Origin: Saprospiraceae bacterium
Lineage (GTDB): Bacteria > Bacteroidota > Bacteroidia > Chitinophagales > Saprospiraceae
Assembly (NCBI GenBank): GCA_013002625.1
Contig: JABDJE010000214.1
Coordinates: forward strand, 1-16,901
Length of the DNA: 16,901 nt
Direction of reading: 5' to 3'
Positions 6,555-15,400 of this stretch are shown here, in pieces. How positions within the stretch are numbered: the stretch's first letter is position 1; the number at the start of each line of letters is the position of its first letter. Under the pieces are notes generated by a model, which worked only from the letters and a program-made list of their open reading frames with translations, was not told where the DNA came from and made no database searches. The position numbers were made by a program, and so were the translations under genes.

Positions 6555-7844
6555 TTGGAAAGAAAGCGGTCAGAAGAATTATTTGAAGAAGCAAAAACAT
6601 TATTTCCAGGAGGTGTGAATTCTCCTGTCAGAGCATTTAAATCTGTGCATGGAGCACCATTGTTTATCGACCATGGCGAAGGCTGCAGAATTACAGATGT
6701 CGATGGCAATACATTTATAGATTTTTGCTGCAGTTGGGGTCCCCTAATCCTCGGTCACAATAATGTGCAGGTGCAACAAGCAATAAGTCAGACATTAGCC
6801 AAGGGAACATCCTTTGGGACACCGACTTTAAAAGGGAATGAAATTGGAAAATTAATCCTCGAAAACCATAGGTTTCTGGATATGATTCGCTTTGTGAGTT
6901 CCGGAACCGAAGCCGTTATGTCCGCCATTCGCCTGGCTAGGGGTTATACCGGTAAAAACAAGATTATCAAATTTGAAGGATGCTATCACGGACACGTGGA
7001 TTCTTTATTGGTTAAAGCGGGTAGCGGTCTTGTAACCTTTGGTATTTCAAGCAGTGCGGGTATACCAGAATCATTATCAGCAGAAACGATCGTATTGCCC
7101 CTTAACGACTTACAGGCAGTAATTGATACCCTGGATAAGCAGGATGACATTGCAGCGATAATCATTGAGCCTGTTCCTGCCAATAATGGACTATTGTTAC
7201 AAGACACTAATTTCCTGGTCTGGTTAAGGAAACTCTGTGATGATCATAAGGTATTACTCATATTTGATGAGGTGATCTCTGGATTCAGGGTTGGATTTGA
7301 AGGGGCAGCGGGGTATTATAATATCGCACCGGATTTGATCACATTTGGAAAGATAGTGGGCGGTGGAATGCCTGTTGGTGCTTTCGGTGGCCGAGAAGAA
7401 ATCATGCGTCATGTAGCACCCCTTGGACCGGTATATCAGGCAGGAACATTGTCTGCCAACCCGGTAACATTATCTGCAGGAATAGCTGTAATTAAACAGT
7501 TACTGGAACCAGGCTTTTACGAAGAAATGGAAGCAAAAACACAATATTTTGTAAAGCAAATCCAAGATCACTGCACAAGCAAGAATTATAATATATTATT
7601 ACAAAGCATTGGCTCAATATTCTGGATGTCCTTCTCAGGTGAACGCGCTATCACATCTGAAGACATCGATGCAGGTTCAGCTGATATATTTAAATCCTTG
7701 CATGCCAAACTTCTTGACAATGGCATATACCTTGGTCCTTCAGGATATGAGGTTGGCTTTGTATCGGCAGCGCACAGCCATGAAGATCTGGATGCAGCAG
7801 CAGAAATAATTAATCAATGTCTTGACGAGGTGTTCAATGCCTAA
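6555..7844 (+). CDS. hemL: Glutamate-1-semialdehyde 2,1-aminomutase
   Basis: HemL is a PLP enzyme that converts glutamate-1-semialdehyde to 5-aminolevulinate in the C5 route to haem and other tetrapyrroles. The 429 residues cover the whole family length. Recognisable features are the N-terminal SEELF..AK..FPGGVNSPVRAF, SSGTEA (115-120), YHGHVD (144-149), the PLP-ring-contacting D238 in FDEV, and the Schiff-base lysine K266 in FGKIVGGGMPVGAFGG. The start is almost certainly TTG at 6555. It sits exactly where HemL proteins begin, no in-frame ATG or GTG exists between the upstream stop (6501) and this codon, and the leader before it is A-rich with no clear Shine-Dalgarno. The stop at 7842-7844 overlaps the start of the histidine kinase by 8 nt, so the two are co-transcribed and probably translationally coupled. 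Confidence 0.95.
   Translation: MERKRSEELFEEAKTLFPGGVNSPVRAFKSVHGAPLFIDHGEGCRITDVDGNTFIDFCCSWGPLILGHNNVQVQQAISQTLAKGTSFGTPTLKGNEIGKLILENHRFLDMIRFVSSGTEAVMSAIRLARGYTGKNKIIKFEGCYHGHVDSLLVKAGSGLVTFGISSSAGIPESLSAETIVLPLNDLQAVIDTLDKQDDIAAIIIEPVPANNGLLLQDTNFLVWLRKLCDDHKVLLIFDEVISGFRVGFEGAAGYYNIAPDLITFGKIVGGGMPVGAFGGREEIMRHVAPLGPVYQAGTLSANPVTLSAGIAVIKQLLEPGFYEEMEAKTQYFVKQIQDHCTSKNYNILLQSIGSIFWMSFSGERAITSEDIDAGSADIFKSLHAKLLDNGIYLGPSGYEVGFVSAAHSHEDLDAAAEIINQCLDEVFNA
7825..7830 (+). promoter_or_regulatory. Ribosome binding site for the histidine kinase, inside hemL
   Basis: GACGAGG, ending at 7830, contains a GAGG Shine-Dalgarno core six bases before ATG 7837. It supports ATG 7837 as the kinase start in preference to the TTG at 7822. 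It is one of the few clear ribosome binding sites in the window. Confidence 0.55.
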
Positions 7845-8790
7845 AAAAGCATCAAAATATCGACTCTTTCATCTGATCATTATCGTCTATCTGATTGCGG
7901 CATTTTCGTGGTGGACGGTTTTACTCTTTCAAAAAACGAATGAAGTATATGAATTGCAATCCCTATTGAGCAATTATGTGCCCAGTCTGGATATGGATGC
8001 CATCGAAAAGGAATTCAGGAAACAACGTACAATGGTCATTGGTGAAGGCATTGTGTTCGCAGTGACCATATTTTTTAGTCTTATTCTTATCAATAGAGCT
8101 TTTTGGTCGGAGATTCATGCCAATCGCAAAATGAATAATTTCCTTTTGTCGGTGACCCATGAATTAAAAACCCCGATTGCTTCTATAAAGCTCATCAACA
8201 AAACCTTAAAGAAGGAAGGTCTGGGTGCCGAACAAAAAAGCAAATTGCTGGCCACCTCAGACGAAGAAAGCAACCGATTGGAATCTCTCGTAAATAATAT
8301 CCTTACAGTGGCGCAATTGGATCAGAGTTATATTTACAACTTTGAAAGAATTGATCTTTCGGAACTGACACAGGCCAGAATAAAAAGATTTGAGAAAACA
8401 TTCCCAAATCGGATATTCAGGCAGACCTTGCAGCCCGCCATCGTTCTTGCTGATAAGGAGGCATTCACCAAGCTCATCGATAATCTGATTGATAATGCTG
8501 TTAAGTATTCTGCACCTGAAGAAAAGATTGAAATAGAACTTAATACAAGGGCGTCGCAAGCCCACCTGATCATAAAGGATAATGGGATTGGCATTGCGGC
8601 AAATGAACAAAGAAAAATATTTGAGAAGTTTCAAAGGGTGGGCAATGAAGAAACCCGTTCTACAAAGGGAACAGGTCTGGGATTATTCATTGTTAAAGAA
8701 ATAGTAGCGTCGCATAAGGGTAAAATTTCCGTTCACCCCAATGAACCCAAAGGTTCTATTTTTGAAATAATTTTAAATTTGGCGGAATGA
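7837..8790 (+). CDS. Membrane-bound sensor histidine kinase (HisKA/HATPase_c)
   Basis: This is a 317-residue sensor kinase of two-component type. Two membrane helices (about 11-31 and 67-86) flank a short periplasmic loop of roughly 35 residues, too small for a known sensor fold. The dimerisation/phosphoacceptor helix carries His108 in FLLSVTHELKTPIASI. The ATP-binding domain has the N box NLIDNAVKYS (216-225), G1 DNGIGI (248-253), the F box around FEKFQRV (262-268) and G2 GTGLGLF (278-284), so it should be active. No HAMP or PAS domain is apparent. The start at ATG 7837 overlaps hemL by 8 nt and is preceded by a GAGG site. The TGA stop shares ATGA with the response regulator start, which makes that regulator its obvious partner. 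The signal is unknown; the minimal loop suggests membrane or intramembrane sensing, or an accessory protein. Confidence 0.92.
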   Translation: MPKKASKYRLFHLIIIVYLIAAFSWWTVLLFQKTNEVYELQSLLSNYVPSLDMDAIEKEFRKQRTMVIGEGIVFAVTIFFSLILINRAFWSEIHANRKMNNFLLSVTHELKTPIASIKLINKTLKKEGLGAEQKSKLLATSDEESNRLESLVNNILTVAQLDQSYIYNFERIDLSELTQARIKRFEKTFPNRIFRQTLQPAIVLADKEAFTKLIDNLIDNAVKYSAPEEKIEIELNTRASQAHLIIKDNGIGIAANEQRKIFEKFQRVGNEETRSTKGTGLGLFIVKEIVASHKGKISVHPNEPKGSIFEIILNLAE

Positions 8791-9482
8791 GAGTATTGTT
8801 GATAGAAGATGAAGCGAGCCTGCGTCAGGTCCTGAAGATAAACCTTGAATTGGAATCTTATGAGGTCATTGAAGCTGAGGATGGGTTGGATGCAAAAACC
8901 AAGGTCGAAAATGAGCATTTTGATATAATACTTCTTGACCTGATGCTCCCGCACATCAATGGCATGGATTTATTGGAAATGATACGCATCAATAACGACA
9001 AGATTCCCGTGATCATTACATCAGCCAAGGATACTTCGTCAGATAGAATCAAGGGCCTAAAGACAGGTGCCGATGATTATATAACCAAACCATTCGAAAT
9101 TGAAGAGTTGTTGCTCCGTATGGAGAAGCTGCTTCAGCGAACTGTCCCTGCCAACAGTCAAAACGTAGATTTGGAATCGTTTGTATTTGGGGATAAATCG
9201 GTAAACTTCAGGACTTTTAAAGGGACCCATGGTCAAAAAAGTTTTGATTTAAGCACCAAAGAAATTCAATTGCTGAAATTACTTATCGGCCGTAAAAATG
9301 AGGTCGTTTCGAGGCATGACATCCTTAAGCAAGTGTGGGGCTATGATGTGTTTCCCAGTACCCGTACCATCGATAATTTCATTGCTTCACTACGCAAGCG
9401 CTTTGAGTCTGATCCCAAGCATCCTGAATACATTTTGTCGGTTCGTGGAATTGGGTATAAATTTCAATTCAATCCAGAATAA
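8787..9482 (+). CDS. OmpR-family response regulator
   Basis: This is a DNA-binding response regulator of 231 residues and the likely partner of the kinase immediately upstream (ATGA start/stop overlap). The receiver domain (1-118) has the acidic pocket E7/D8, phosphoacceptor D51 (LLDLMLP), the switch Thr/Ser at S79 and K101 in the conserved TKPF. The C-terminal winged helix (about 130-228) contains the OmpR/PhoB hallmarks LSTKEIQLLKLL, the recognition-helix stretch TRTIDNFIASLRKRFE and the terminal wing VRGIGYKF. It should bind direct repeats as a dimer, but the targets are unknown. Because it is encoded in the same transcript as hemL, feedback on its own operon or control of haem-related genes is possible, though nothing in the sequence proves it. 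No convincing terminator follows; only an A/T-only 7-bp hairpin is present at 9494-9510. Confidence 0.93.
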   Translation: MRVLLIEDEASLRQVLKINLELESYEVIEAEDGLDAKTKVENEHFDIILLDLMLPHINGMDLLEMIRINNDKIPVIITSAKDTSSDRIKGLKTGADDYITKPFEIEELLLRMEKLLQRTVPANSQNVDLESFVFGDKSVNFRTFKGTHGQKSFDLSTKEIQLLKLLIGRKNEVVSRHDILKQVWGYDVFPSTRTIDNFIASLRKRFESDPKHPEYILSVRGIGYKFQFNPE

Positions 9483-9555
9483 AGGGCGGGTTTAATTTTT
9501 CTTAAAAATTGTGATTTACGGTATGGTTTTGGATACATACATTCAAAAAGAATCC

Positions 9556-9939
9556 ATGCACATACTCGTATCAATTATTTTACCACTATTCATGATGCCT
9601 TTGAATGCAATTGAAGAGGTGTTTTCAACCAATAAGGACACCGGTGTAAATATTACTATTATCAATCAGGAAACCATTCCTTTTGATTTTAACATCGAAT
9701 ACAAAGAAAGAAGACATCAGATTCATGTAAGGACTGAGATGTCTTTAAATTCGCTGAGGCTAATGAATGATGAGAAAAAGCATCTTACTTATGATGTAAG
9801 AGGATCAAATCTTGTAATGCTACCTCTGGTAGATTTTCAGGAAGGATCTTATATCGCTGAATTCAAGTTTCAAAAAGATCCCACGGTTGTTTTAGCCAAG
9901 ATTGACATACCGAAGATTCTGAAACCTAGCGATCTCTAA
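9556..9939 (+). CDS. Small exported protein of unknown function
   Basis: I do not recognise a family. From ATG 9556 the product is 127 residues, beginning with a hydrophobic signal-like stretch (MHILVSIILPLFMMPLNA) followed by a mature part rich in alternating hydrophobic/polar residues, suggesting a small beta-sandwich (for example VNITIINQETIPFDFNIEY and YIAEFKFQKDPTVVLAKI). No Cys is visible, so it is not a lipoprotein. In-frame ATG 9523 is an alternative start that would add 11 residues in front of the hydrophobic segment, making a poorer signal peptide. It lies 73 bases after the response regulator in the same orientation and could be read from that operon. Its last 14 nt overlap the end of the convergent porE-like gene. 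Confidence 0.6.
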   Translation: MHILVSIILPLFMMPLNAIEEVFSTNKDTGVNITIINQETIPFDFNIEYKERRHQIHVRTEMSLNSLRLMNDEKKHLTYDVRGSNLVMLPLVDFQEGSYIAEFKFQKDPTVVLAKIDIPKILKPSDL

Positions 9940-11899
9940 GAATTGTAAAGGCAGTGCGTCGGTTAGCCTGATGCTCTGCCTCTGTACATTCTTCACAAAT
10001 ACAATCCACTGCAGGGCGTTTTTCACCATAGCCTTTTGCAATCAATCTTCCTGTATCAATTCCTTTTTCCTCAAGATAAGTCACTGCAGATTGAGCACGT
10101 TTCTGCGATAATTCCTCATTGAAATCATCTTCACCCCGACAGTCCGTGTGGGACGCCAATTCGATTGTGATTTGTGGATTCAAGCGTAATATTTCAGATA
10201 AAGAGTCCAATGATGGTTTTGCATCTTCTCGGATATTCCATTTATTGAAATCATAATATATATTATTGAGGACGATTTCGGTGTCGTAAATAATTCTACT
10301 CAATGCAATTTCAACATTGACCGTCGTATCCTTTTCCAATTCAAATCTTGTATTGGCTTTTTCTGTTCTGGTTAGGTATTCTTCTTTACGTGCAGTCAAT
10401 TCAAAATCAAGCCCAACATTCACGGATTCAACAAAAAATCCACCCTCATTGGTCCGTAAAGTGATGGTCGTATCCTGTGATTCAATTCTTACATCAGCTT
10501 CGCTAAGTGGAATTCTATCAATAACGGCCCCATTGGGATTATCGTTTTCATATACCAACTCCACTACCCTGCCAGCAAGATATAATTCATAGATCGGATC
10601 TTCTTCCTCTACAATCACTTCCTCTGTTTCTTCTTGCTCCGCTTTCTGTTCTTTGAACAATGCAAATTCAAAAATATCATCACTAAAGCCTGTATTTCTG
10701 GAAGAACTGAAATAGCCTTCGAGTTCCAACTGATCGTTGGGCGTGAAATCATTGCGCACAATCAAGCCAAAGTCATCAGCGCCTGAATTGAGAGGCAGAC
10801 CTACATTTACGGGCCGTGCCCAGGAACCATCACTGCGCAAATAAGTCTTGAATATATCCAGGCCGCCGTAGCCCGGCAATCCATCTGAGGCAAAAAACAA
10901 TGTATCATTATAAGCTGTAGGAAATAACTCATTGCCCAAGGTATTGATAGAAGAAGGCATAATTTCAGCTTCGGACCATCCATTGGACAGACGCACTGAA
11001 TAATACAAATCGTGATTGCTCTGACCTATAATGTTTACAGTAAATATCAACACGCTGTCATTTTCAATTAATGTAGGCTGCCCAAAATTTACATTATCAC
11101 CGTAAAACATCAACGGCTCTGGTTCCATCCAAAAGCCATTGGGACGCTGACTATAGAATATTCTGTTAAATGGTTTACCTTGATTAAATGCAACATTGCG
11201 TGTAAAGAATATTTCGTTGAAGTCTTGTGAGAAGCAGGCGGCACCTTCATGATCTTCCGTATTGAGCAGGGCATCAAAATTTGAAACTTTGCGGTTGGAC
11301 TTATTGTAAATAAACAAGTCAGAAAATCCCTGTCCTGTCCAATCATCGATTTTGTTGCCGGTAGCCTGATCTCTGTCAGAACTGAAAACGATGAAATCAT
11401 CCTCAAAAAATACCGGAGCATAATCCCTGGCGGTAGAGTTTCCATTGATGGGCTCTATGCGATGATTGGGCATATTTTCAAAATTCTCAATAGCTCTGTT
11501 ACAAATAGCCACTTCGCCCAAATATTTGTTGTCGCGTTGTGCGCGATACAATTCTTCATATAAGACCTTTGCATCTTCATAGCGTTCATTCTTCTTAAGA
11601 ATATCTGCTAAGTCTTCTTTGGATGCATCTGAAGGAAGCAATTGATCTGTTATATCATACCAACGCAATGCTTCTCCAAAGTTTTGTAAAATATCATGCG
11701 ACTTGGCAAGCATTCTCGCTTTTTGTGCCTTTACTTCAGGGTTACGCTCTTCTCTAAATTCCTCTTCAAGCATGTCTATTGCAACAGAATACTGCTTATA
11801 CTGATAAGCCATGGTACCATTCTTTATATTCAAAGTCACCGTGCAGGCTGTCAGCAACACAAAGTAAGCAAGGGCAATATATTTTAATGGTTTAGCCAT
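9926..11899 (-). CDS. PorE-type lipoprotein: TPR, beta-propeller, CarboxypepD_reg-like and OmpA domains
   Basis: This is a predicted outer-membrane/periplasmic lipoprotein of 657 residues. The start at ATG 11899 gives signal MAKPLKYIALAYFVLLTAC with lipidation at Cys19. Domains in order are TPR-like helices (about 30-140); a PD40-type beta-propeller (about 160-415) with repeated blocks such as DDFIVFSSDR, NEIFFTRN and DTLFFASDG..GYGGLDIF; an acidic linker (418-435); a CarboxypepD_reg-like domain (438-532); and a C-terminal OmpA domain (546-655). In the OmpA domain, D586 (SHTDCRG) and R601 (LSQKRAQSA) are the expected peptidoglycan diaminopimelate ligands. This order matches PorE, the P. gingivalis lipoprotein that links the type IX secretion system to peptidoglycan. 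Bacteroidota encode several proteins of the same architecture, so the symbol is withheld. A Cys cluster (CICEEC, 633-638) lies in the OmpA domain. The gene overlaps the upstream DUF6155-like gene by 8 nt. Confidence 0.82.
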   Translation of the reverse strand: MAKPLKYIALAYFVLLTACTVTLNIKNGTMAYQYKQYSVAIDMLEEEFREERNPEVKAQKARMLAKSHDILQNFGEALRWYDITDQLLPSDASKEDLADILKKNERYEDAKVLYEELYRAQRDNKYLGEVAICNRAIENFENMPNHRIEPINGNSTARDYAPVFFEDDFIVFSSDRDQATGNKIDDWTGQGFSDLFIYNKSNRKVSNFDALLNTEDHEGAACFSQDFNEIFFTRNVAFNQGKPFNRIFYSQRPNGFWMEPEPLMFYGDNVNFGQPTLIENDSVLIFTVNIIGQSNHDLYYSVRLSNGWSEAEIMPSSINTLGNELFPTAYNDTLFFASDGLPGYGGLDIFKTYLRSDGSWARPVNVGLPLNSGADDFGLIVRNDFTPNDQLELEGYFSSSRNTGFSDDIFEFALFKEQKAEQEETEEVIVEEEDPIYELYLAGRVVELVYENDNPNGAVIDRIPLSEADVRIESQDTTITLRTNEGGFFVESVNVGLDFELTARKEEYLTRTEKANTRFELEKDTTVNVEIALSRIIYDTEIVLNNIYYDFNKWNIREDAKPSLDSLSEILRLNPQITIELASHTDCRGEDDFNEELSQKRAQSAVTYLEEKGIDTGRLIAKGYGEKRPAVDCICEECTEAEHQANRRTAFTILRDR

Positions 11900-12413
11900 A
11901 TATTTTGTCAAAATGGGATTTCATATTTGTATAAAGCGCTCTGTCAATCCGTGCTAATAAAAGAATGCTTTGACAAGATGCTTCATAGCGCTCCTCCATC
12001 CTGTTAGAGGCAATCAAATCTAATGCTTTAACGTAGGAGTTCAATATGGAATTGAACACAGGCGTAGAGAAAAAGTTATAAATGATCATAAAATTCACGG
12101 CTTCTTCGGCATTGAAAAGATAAATGTCTATCATTTCATAATCAAATAAGACCGTCTTCGCGACTTCACTCAGGATTTTATTGATCTTTTGAATACGCGG
12201 TCTGCGTGGTTTGCGCATGCTCTTTGTAGCATATTTGGACTTTATTTGTTTTTTTATGCCTGCGAAATATTTTTCTCTGTCTTTGTCCGACCCCAGCTCC
12301 ATGGCATAATATTTTGATACACCTTGCACCTTGTCATAGAGGGTCATGAGTTCGTCCCGGAGGTCTTTCTCCTCCAATTGTTCGATATGTTTAAGAAAAA
12401 CTGATTTACGCAT
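11892..12413 (-). CDS. DUF6155-like protein of unknown function
   Basis: This is a 173-residue soluble, predominantly helical and basic protein with no signal peptide or membrane segment. The N-terminal pattern KHIEQLEEKDLRDELMTLYDK, the mid-protein basic stretch KSMRKPRRPRIQKINKI and the later NSILNSYVKALDLIASN resemble my recollection of the Bacteroidota/Firmicutes family DUF6155, for which no function is established; a profile search would settle it. ATG 12413 begins 4 nt after a terminator-like T-run, so the upstream leader is unusually short. The TAA (11894-11892) overlaps the porE-like start, which suggests coupled translation, although no direct link to secretion is visible in the sequence. 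Confidence 0.7.
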   Translation of the reverse strand: MRKSVFLKHIEQLEEKDLRDELMTLYDKVQGVSKYYAMELGSDKDREKYFAGIKKQIKSKYATKSMRKPRRPRIQKINKILSEVAKTVLFDYEMIDIYLFNAEEAVNFMIIYNFFSTPVFNSILNSYVKALDLIASNRMEERYEASCQSILLLARIDRALYTNMKSHFDKIYG

Positions 12414-12417
12414 AAAT

Positions 12418-12448
12418 AAAAAAGGCCCCCAAAATAATTGAGAGCCTT
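12418..12448 (-). terminator. Terminator-like hairpin after secDF, ending 4 nt before the next start codon
   Basis: On the minus strand AAGGCTCTC (12448-12440) pairs with GGGGGCCTT (12430-12422): 9 bp, two of them G-U, with a 9-nt AATTATTTT loop. It is followed by a T-run (12423-12418, the first two bases within the stem). It lies 22 bases after the secDF stop. It fits an intrinsic terminator, leaving only ATTT before the ATG of the DUF6155-like gene. Confidence 0.7.
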
Positions 12449-12469
12449 AAGTTATTAATTTCTGATATA

Positions 12470-15400
12470 CTATTTCGCTTGCTTGGCAGCTTTAGAGAAG
12501 CTTTTCTTTGATTCAATCTTATTAGGTTTTAAATCATCTGATAAGTCTCTTACAATTGGTGTTGCCACGAAAATAGATGAATAGGTACCCACTAGAATAC
12601 CTATGATAATTGCAAATGTAAATCCTTTGATAGATCCCCCTCCAAAAATGAACAATGGAAGAATCATAATCAAAGTGGTAAATGATGTGATCAATGTTCT
12701 AGAGAACGTACTGTTGATAGCAAGGTTCAATACTTCATCCGTAGATTTTGAAGTATGGATACCCAAATACTCTCTGATTCTATCGAATACAACCACGGTA
12801 TCGTTGATTGAATAACCGATCACTGTCAATAAGGCTGCGATAAACGCCTGATCAATTTCAAGCGAGAAAGGCAGTACACCCCAAGCCAACGAAAAGATAC
12901 CCAGTAATACCAATGAATCGTGGAACAATGCCGCAACGGCACCTAAACTGTATTGCCATCTGTTGAATCGGATAAAGATGTATAGGAAGATCAATAACAA
13001 AGCAAATATACCTGCATAGAATGAGCTCTTCTTGATATCATCGGCAATTGTCGGCAATACCTTGTATGAACTCGTCTGGTGCATTTCTGCCTGCGAATCC
13101 GTTAACTTGAACTGATCCAGAGATACATCGATACCGGTCGTCGCTACAAGGCCCTCATGTAATTTAGACAAGACACGTTCTGCTGCATCTTCTGCATTAT
13201 CGTTGATCAGGTAATCTGTTACAATATTGTATGTATTATCTGTATCAACAGCCTTAACCAATGGTGGATTCTCAAGAAAAGATTCAAGACCAGTTCTTAA
13301 AGTCTCTGCATCGATATTATCGCCATTGGTAAATTCAATATTGTAGGAGTAACCACCTTTGAAATCCACACCAAGATCAAACCCTTTCATGAAAAAGATT
13401 GAAGACAATCCTGCAGCTATTACAATACCTGATACGGCATAGGCGATCTTTCTTTTACCAATCCAGTCAATTTTCAAATTGGCCAATGTATTCTTTGATA
13501 GAGGTGACCAGAATCCAATATTTCTGCCGCTTCGCGTCCACCAATCAATGATCAATCGACCAACAAGAACAGCTGTAAATAAAGATGATAATACACCAAT
13601 GATTAATACAACGGCGAAACCTCTAATAGGTCCCAATCCGAAATAAGCCAATACGAAGGCTACCAATAAGGTCGTGACGTTGGCATCGATAATGGCAGAA
13701 TAGGAATGTCTGAAACCATCGTTTATGGAGGCGAGCACAGACTTTCCTGCCCGCAACTCTTCCCGAATTCTTTCATAGATGATTACGTTGGCATCAACCG
13801 CCATACCGATTGTTAAAACGATACCTGCAATACCTGGTAAGGTTAGTACCGTACCCAATGATGCCAAAGCACCAAAGATGAAAAACAGGTTGAGTAACAA
13901 TGCTATGATTGAAACAAATCCACCTCCCGCATAATAGAGTATCATGAAGACCAATACCAATCCGAATCCAAACATGAGCGCTCTGATTGAGCTTTCAATA
14001 TTTTTCGCACCCAGAGAAGGTCCAACAGTTGCTTCCTGTATGGATTTAACTTTAGCTGGCAACTTACCGACTTCCAGAATACTGGCAAAATCAGCGGCTT
14101 CCTGAACAGAGAAATTACCCGTGATTTGAGTATTACCTGTAGGAATTGGTCCGTTTACACGCGGTGCTGAGACAACTTCATCATCAAGACAGATTGCTAC
14201 TTCTCTATTGCCATCGTTGGCAGCACGTGTTGTCATTTCTGCCCATACTTGAGCACCACGGTTATTCATTCTCAGACTTACAGCCATTTCACCCGTCATT
14301 GGATCCGGCGAATGTGAAGCGTCGATGATCACATCTCCTTCCAGTGGTGCCTTGGATTCTGCATCGTTCGGTGTCTTGATCAAGTATAACATGTACTTGT
14401 CAGACTCTTCGCCCGTTTCGAAATCAGAATATGCTTTTCTTGACCACAAGAACTTAGAATTGATAGGGAAAAGGCTTTTTACTTCAGGCTTTGCCAATAA
14501 TTCGGACACCGCTCTTCTTTTGTTTTTATCAGCGAATCCCATAACCGTTGGGCCCCATGCAAATTCTCCTGCACCGTTATTCAATGTCAATAACTTCATT
14601 AGAGGTCCTTGATCCTGGAATGGATCAACTGACTTTTCAACAACCTGGAAGGTAGAGTCTCCTGTAAGATTTCCAAGCGTATCGATTTCTGGAGACCAGA
14701 TCGTATCGAATTGAGGTACTTCTTCTTCGATGGCATCCTCACCAGCAGCAAGATTTTTCAATCTTCTGTCCGCTTCGATGAAAGCATTACTGATGCCTGC
14801 ATCTGTATAACGGTAAGTATCCCAAAATTCCAATGCTGCACTTGCAGAAAGGAAGTTTCGAGCACGTTCAGGGTTTTCGATACCTGGCATTTCAACAAGA
14901 ATTAAATCACGCGATGCATCCAGTGAAACATTTGGTTGGGTAATACCCAATTTATTAATCCTTTGTTTCAATCTATTGAATGTAAGGTTAACTGTCTCAT
15001 CTGCTTTTTCTCTCAAAATTCTGGCTACCTCACCATCACCGGTTTCGATATTTATCAATTCCTTCATTGAGGCATCACGCATGAAAATACTTGCCAGTTT
15101 CTTTTTGTCGCCAGGTATTTTTGAGTACTCCTGAGCAAAAAGACTGATGTAATCTGACTGTGAGTTTTTCTGCGCCTCTACAGCATTATCAAGAGCCAGT
15201 CTGAAGTTTTCATCCTTACTGTTTCTGGATAATTGAATCAATAATTCTTTGAGATCAACCTGTAACACCGAACTCATTCCCCCTTTGAGGTCTAGTCCGA
15301 GTGCCAATTGTCTTGATTTCAAATCCTCGTAGGTGAATTTTCCTAAGAGTGGAATCGTCAGAATATCTTCGCTGGATACGGAATCCAGGTAATCAATTCT

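Noticed and set aside
9494..9510. Terminator after the response regulator
   Set aside because: AATTTTT-CTT-AAAAATT is a 7-bp stem of A-T pairs only, with no T-run after it. It is too weak to call, so the next gene may be co-transcribed.
10317..10592. Plus-strand open frame opposite the porE-like gene
   Set aside because: It lies wholly antisense to well-supported domains, has no start context or recognisable motif, and reflects the codon composition of the real gene. The same applies to the plus-strand frames opposite secDF (for example 14325-14612).
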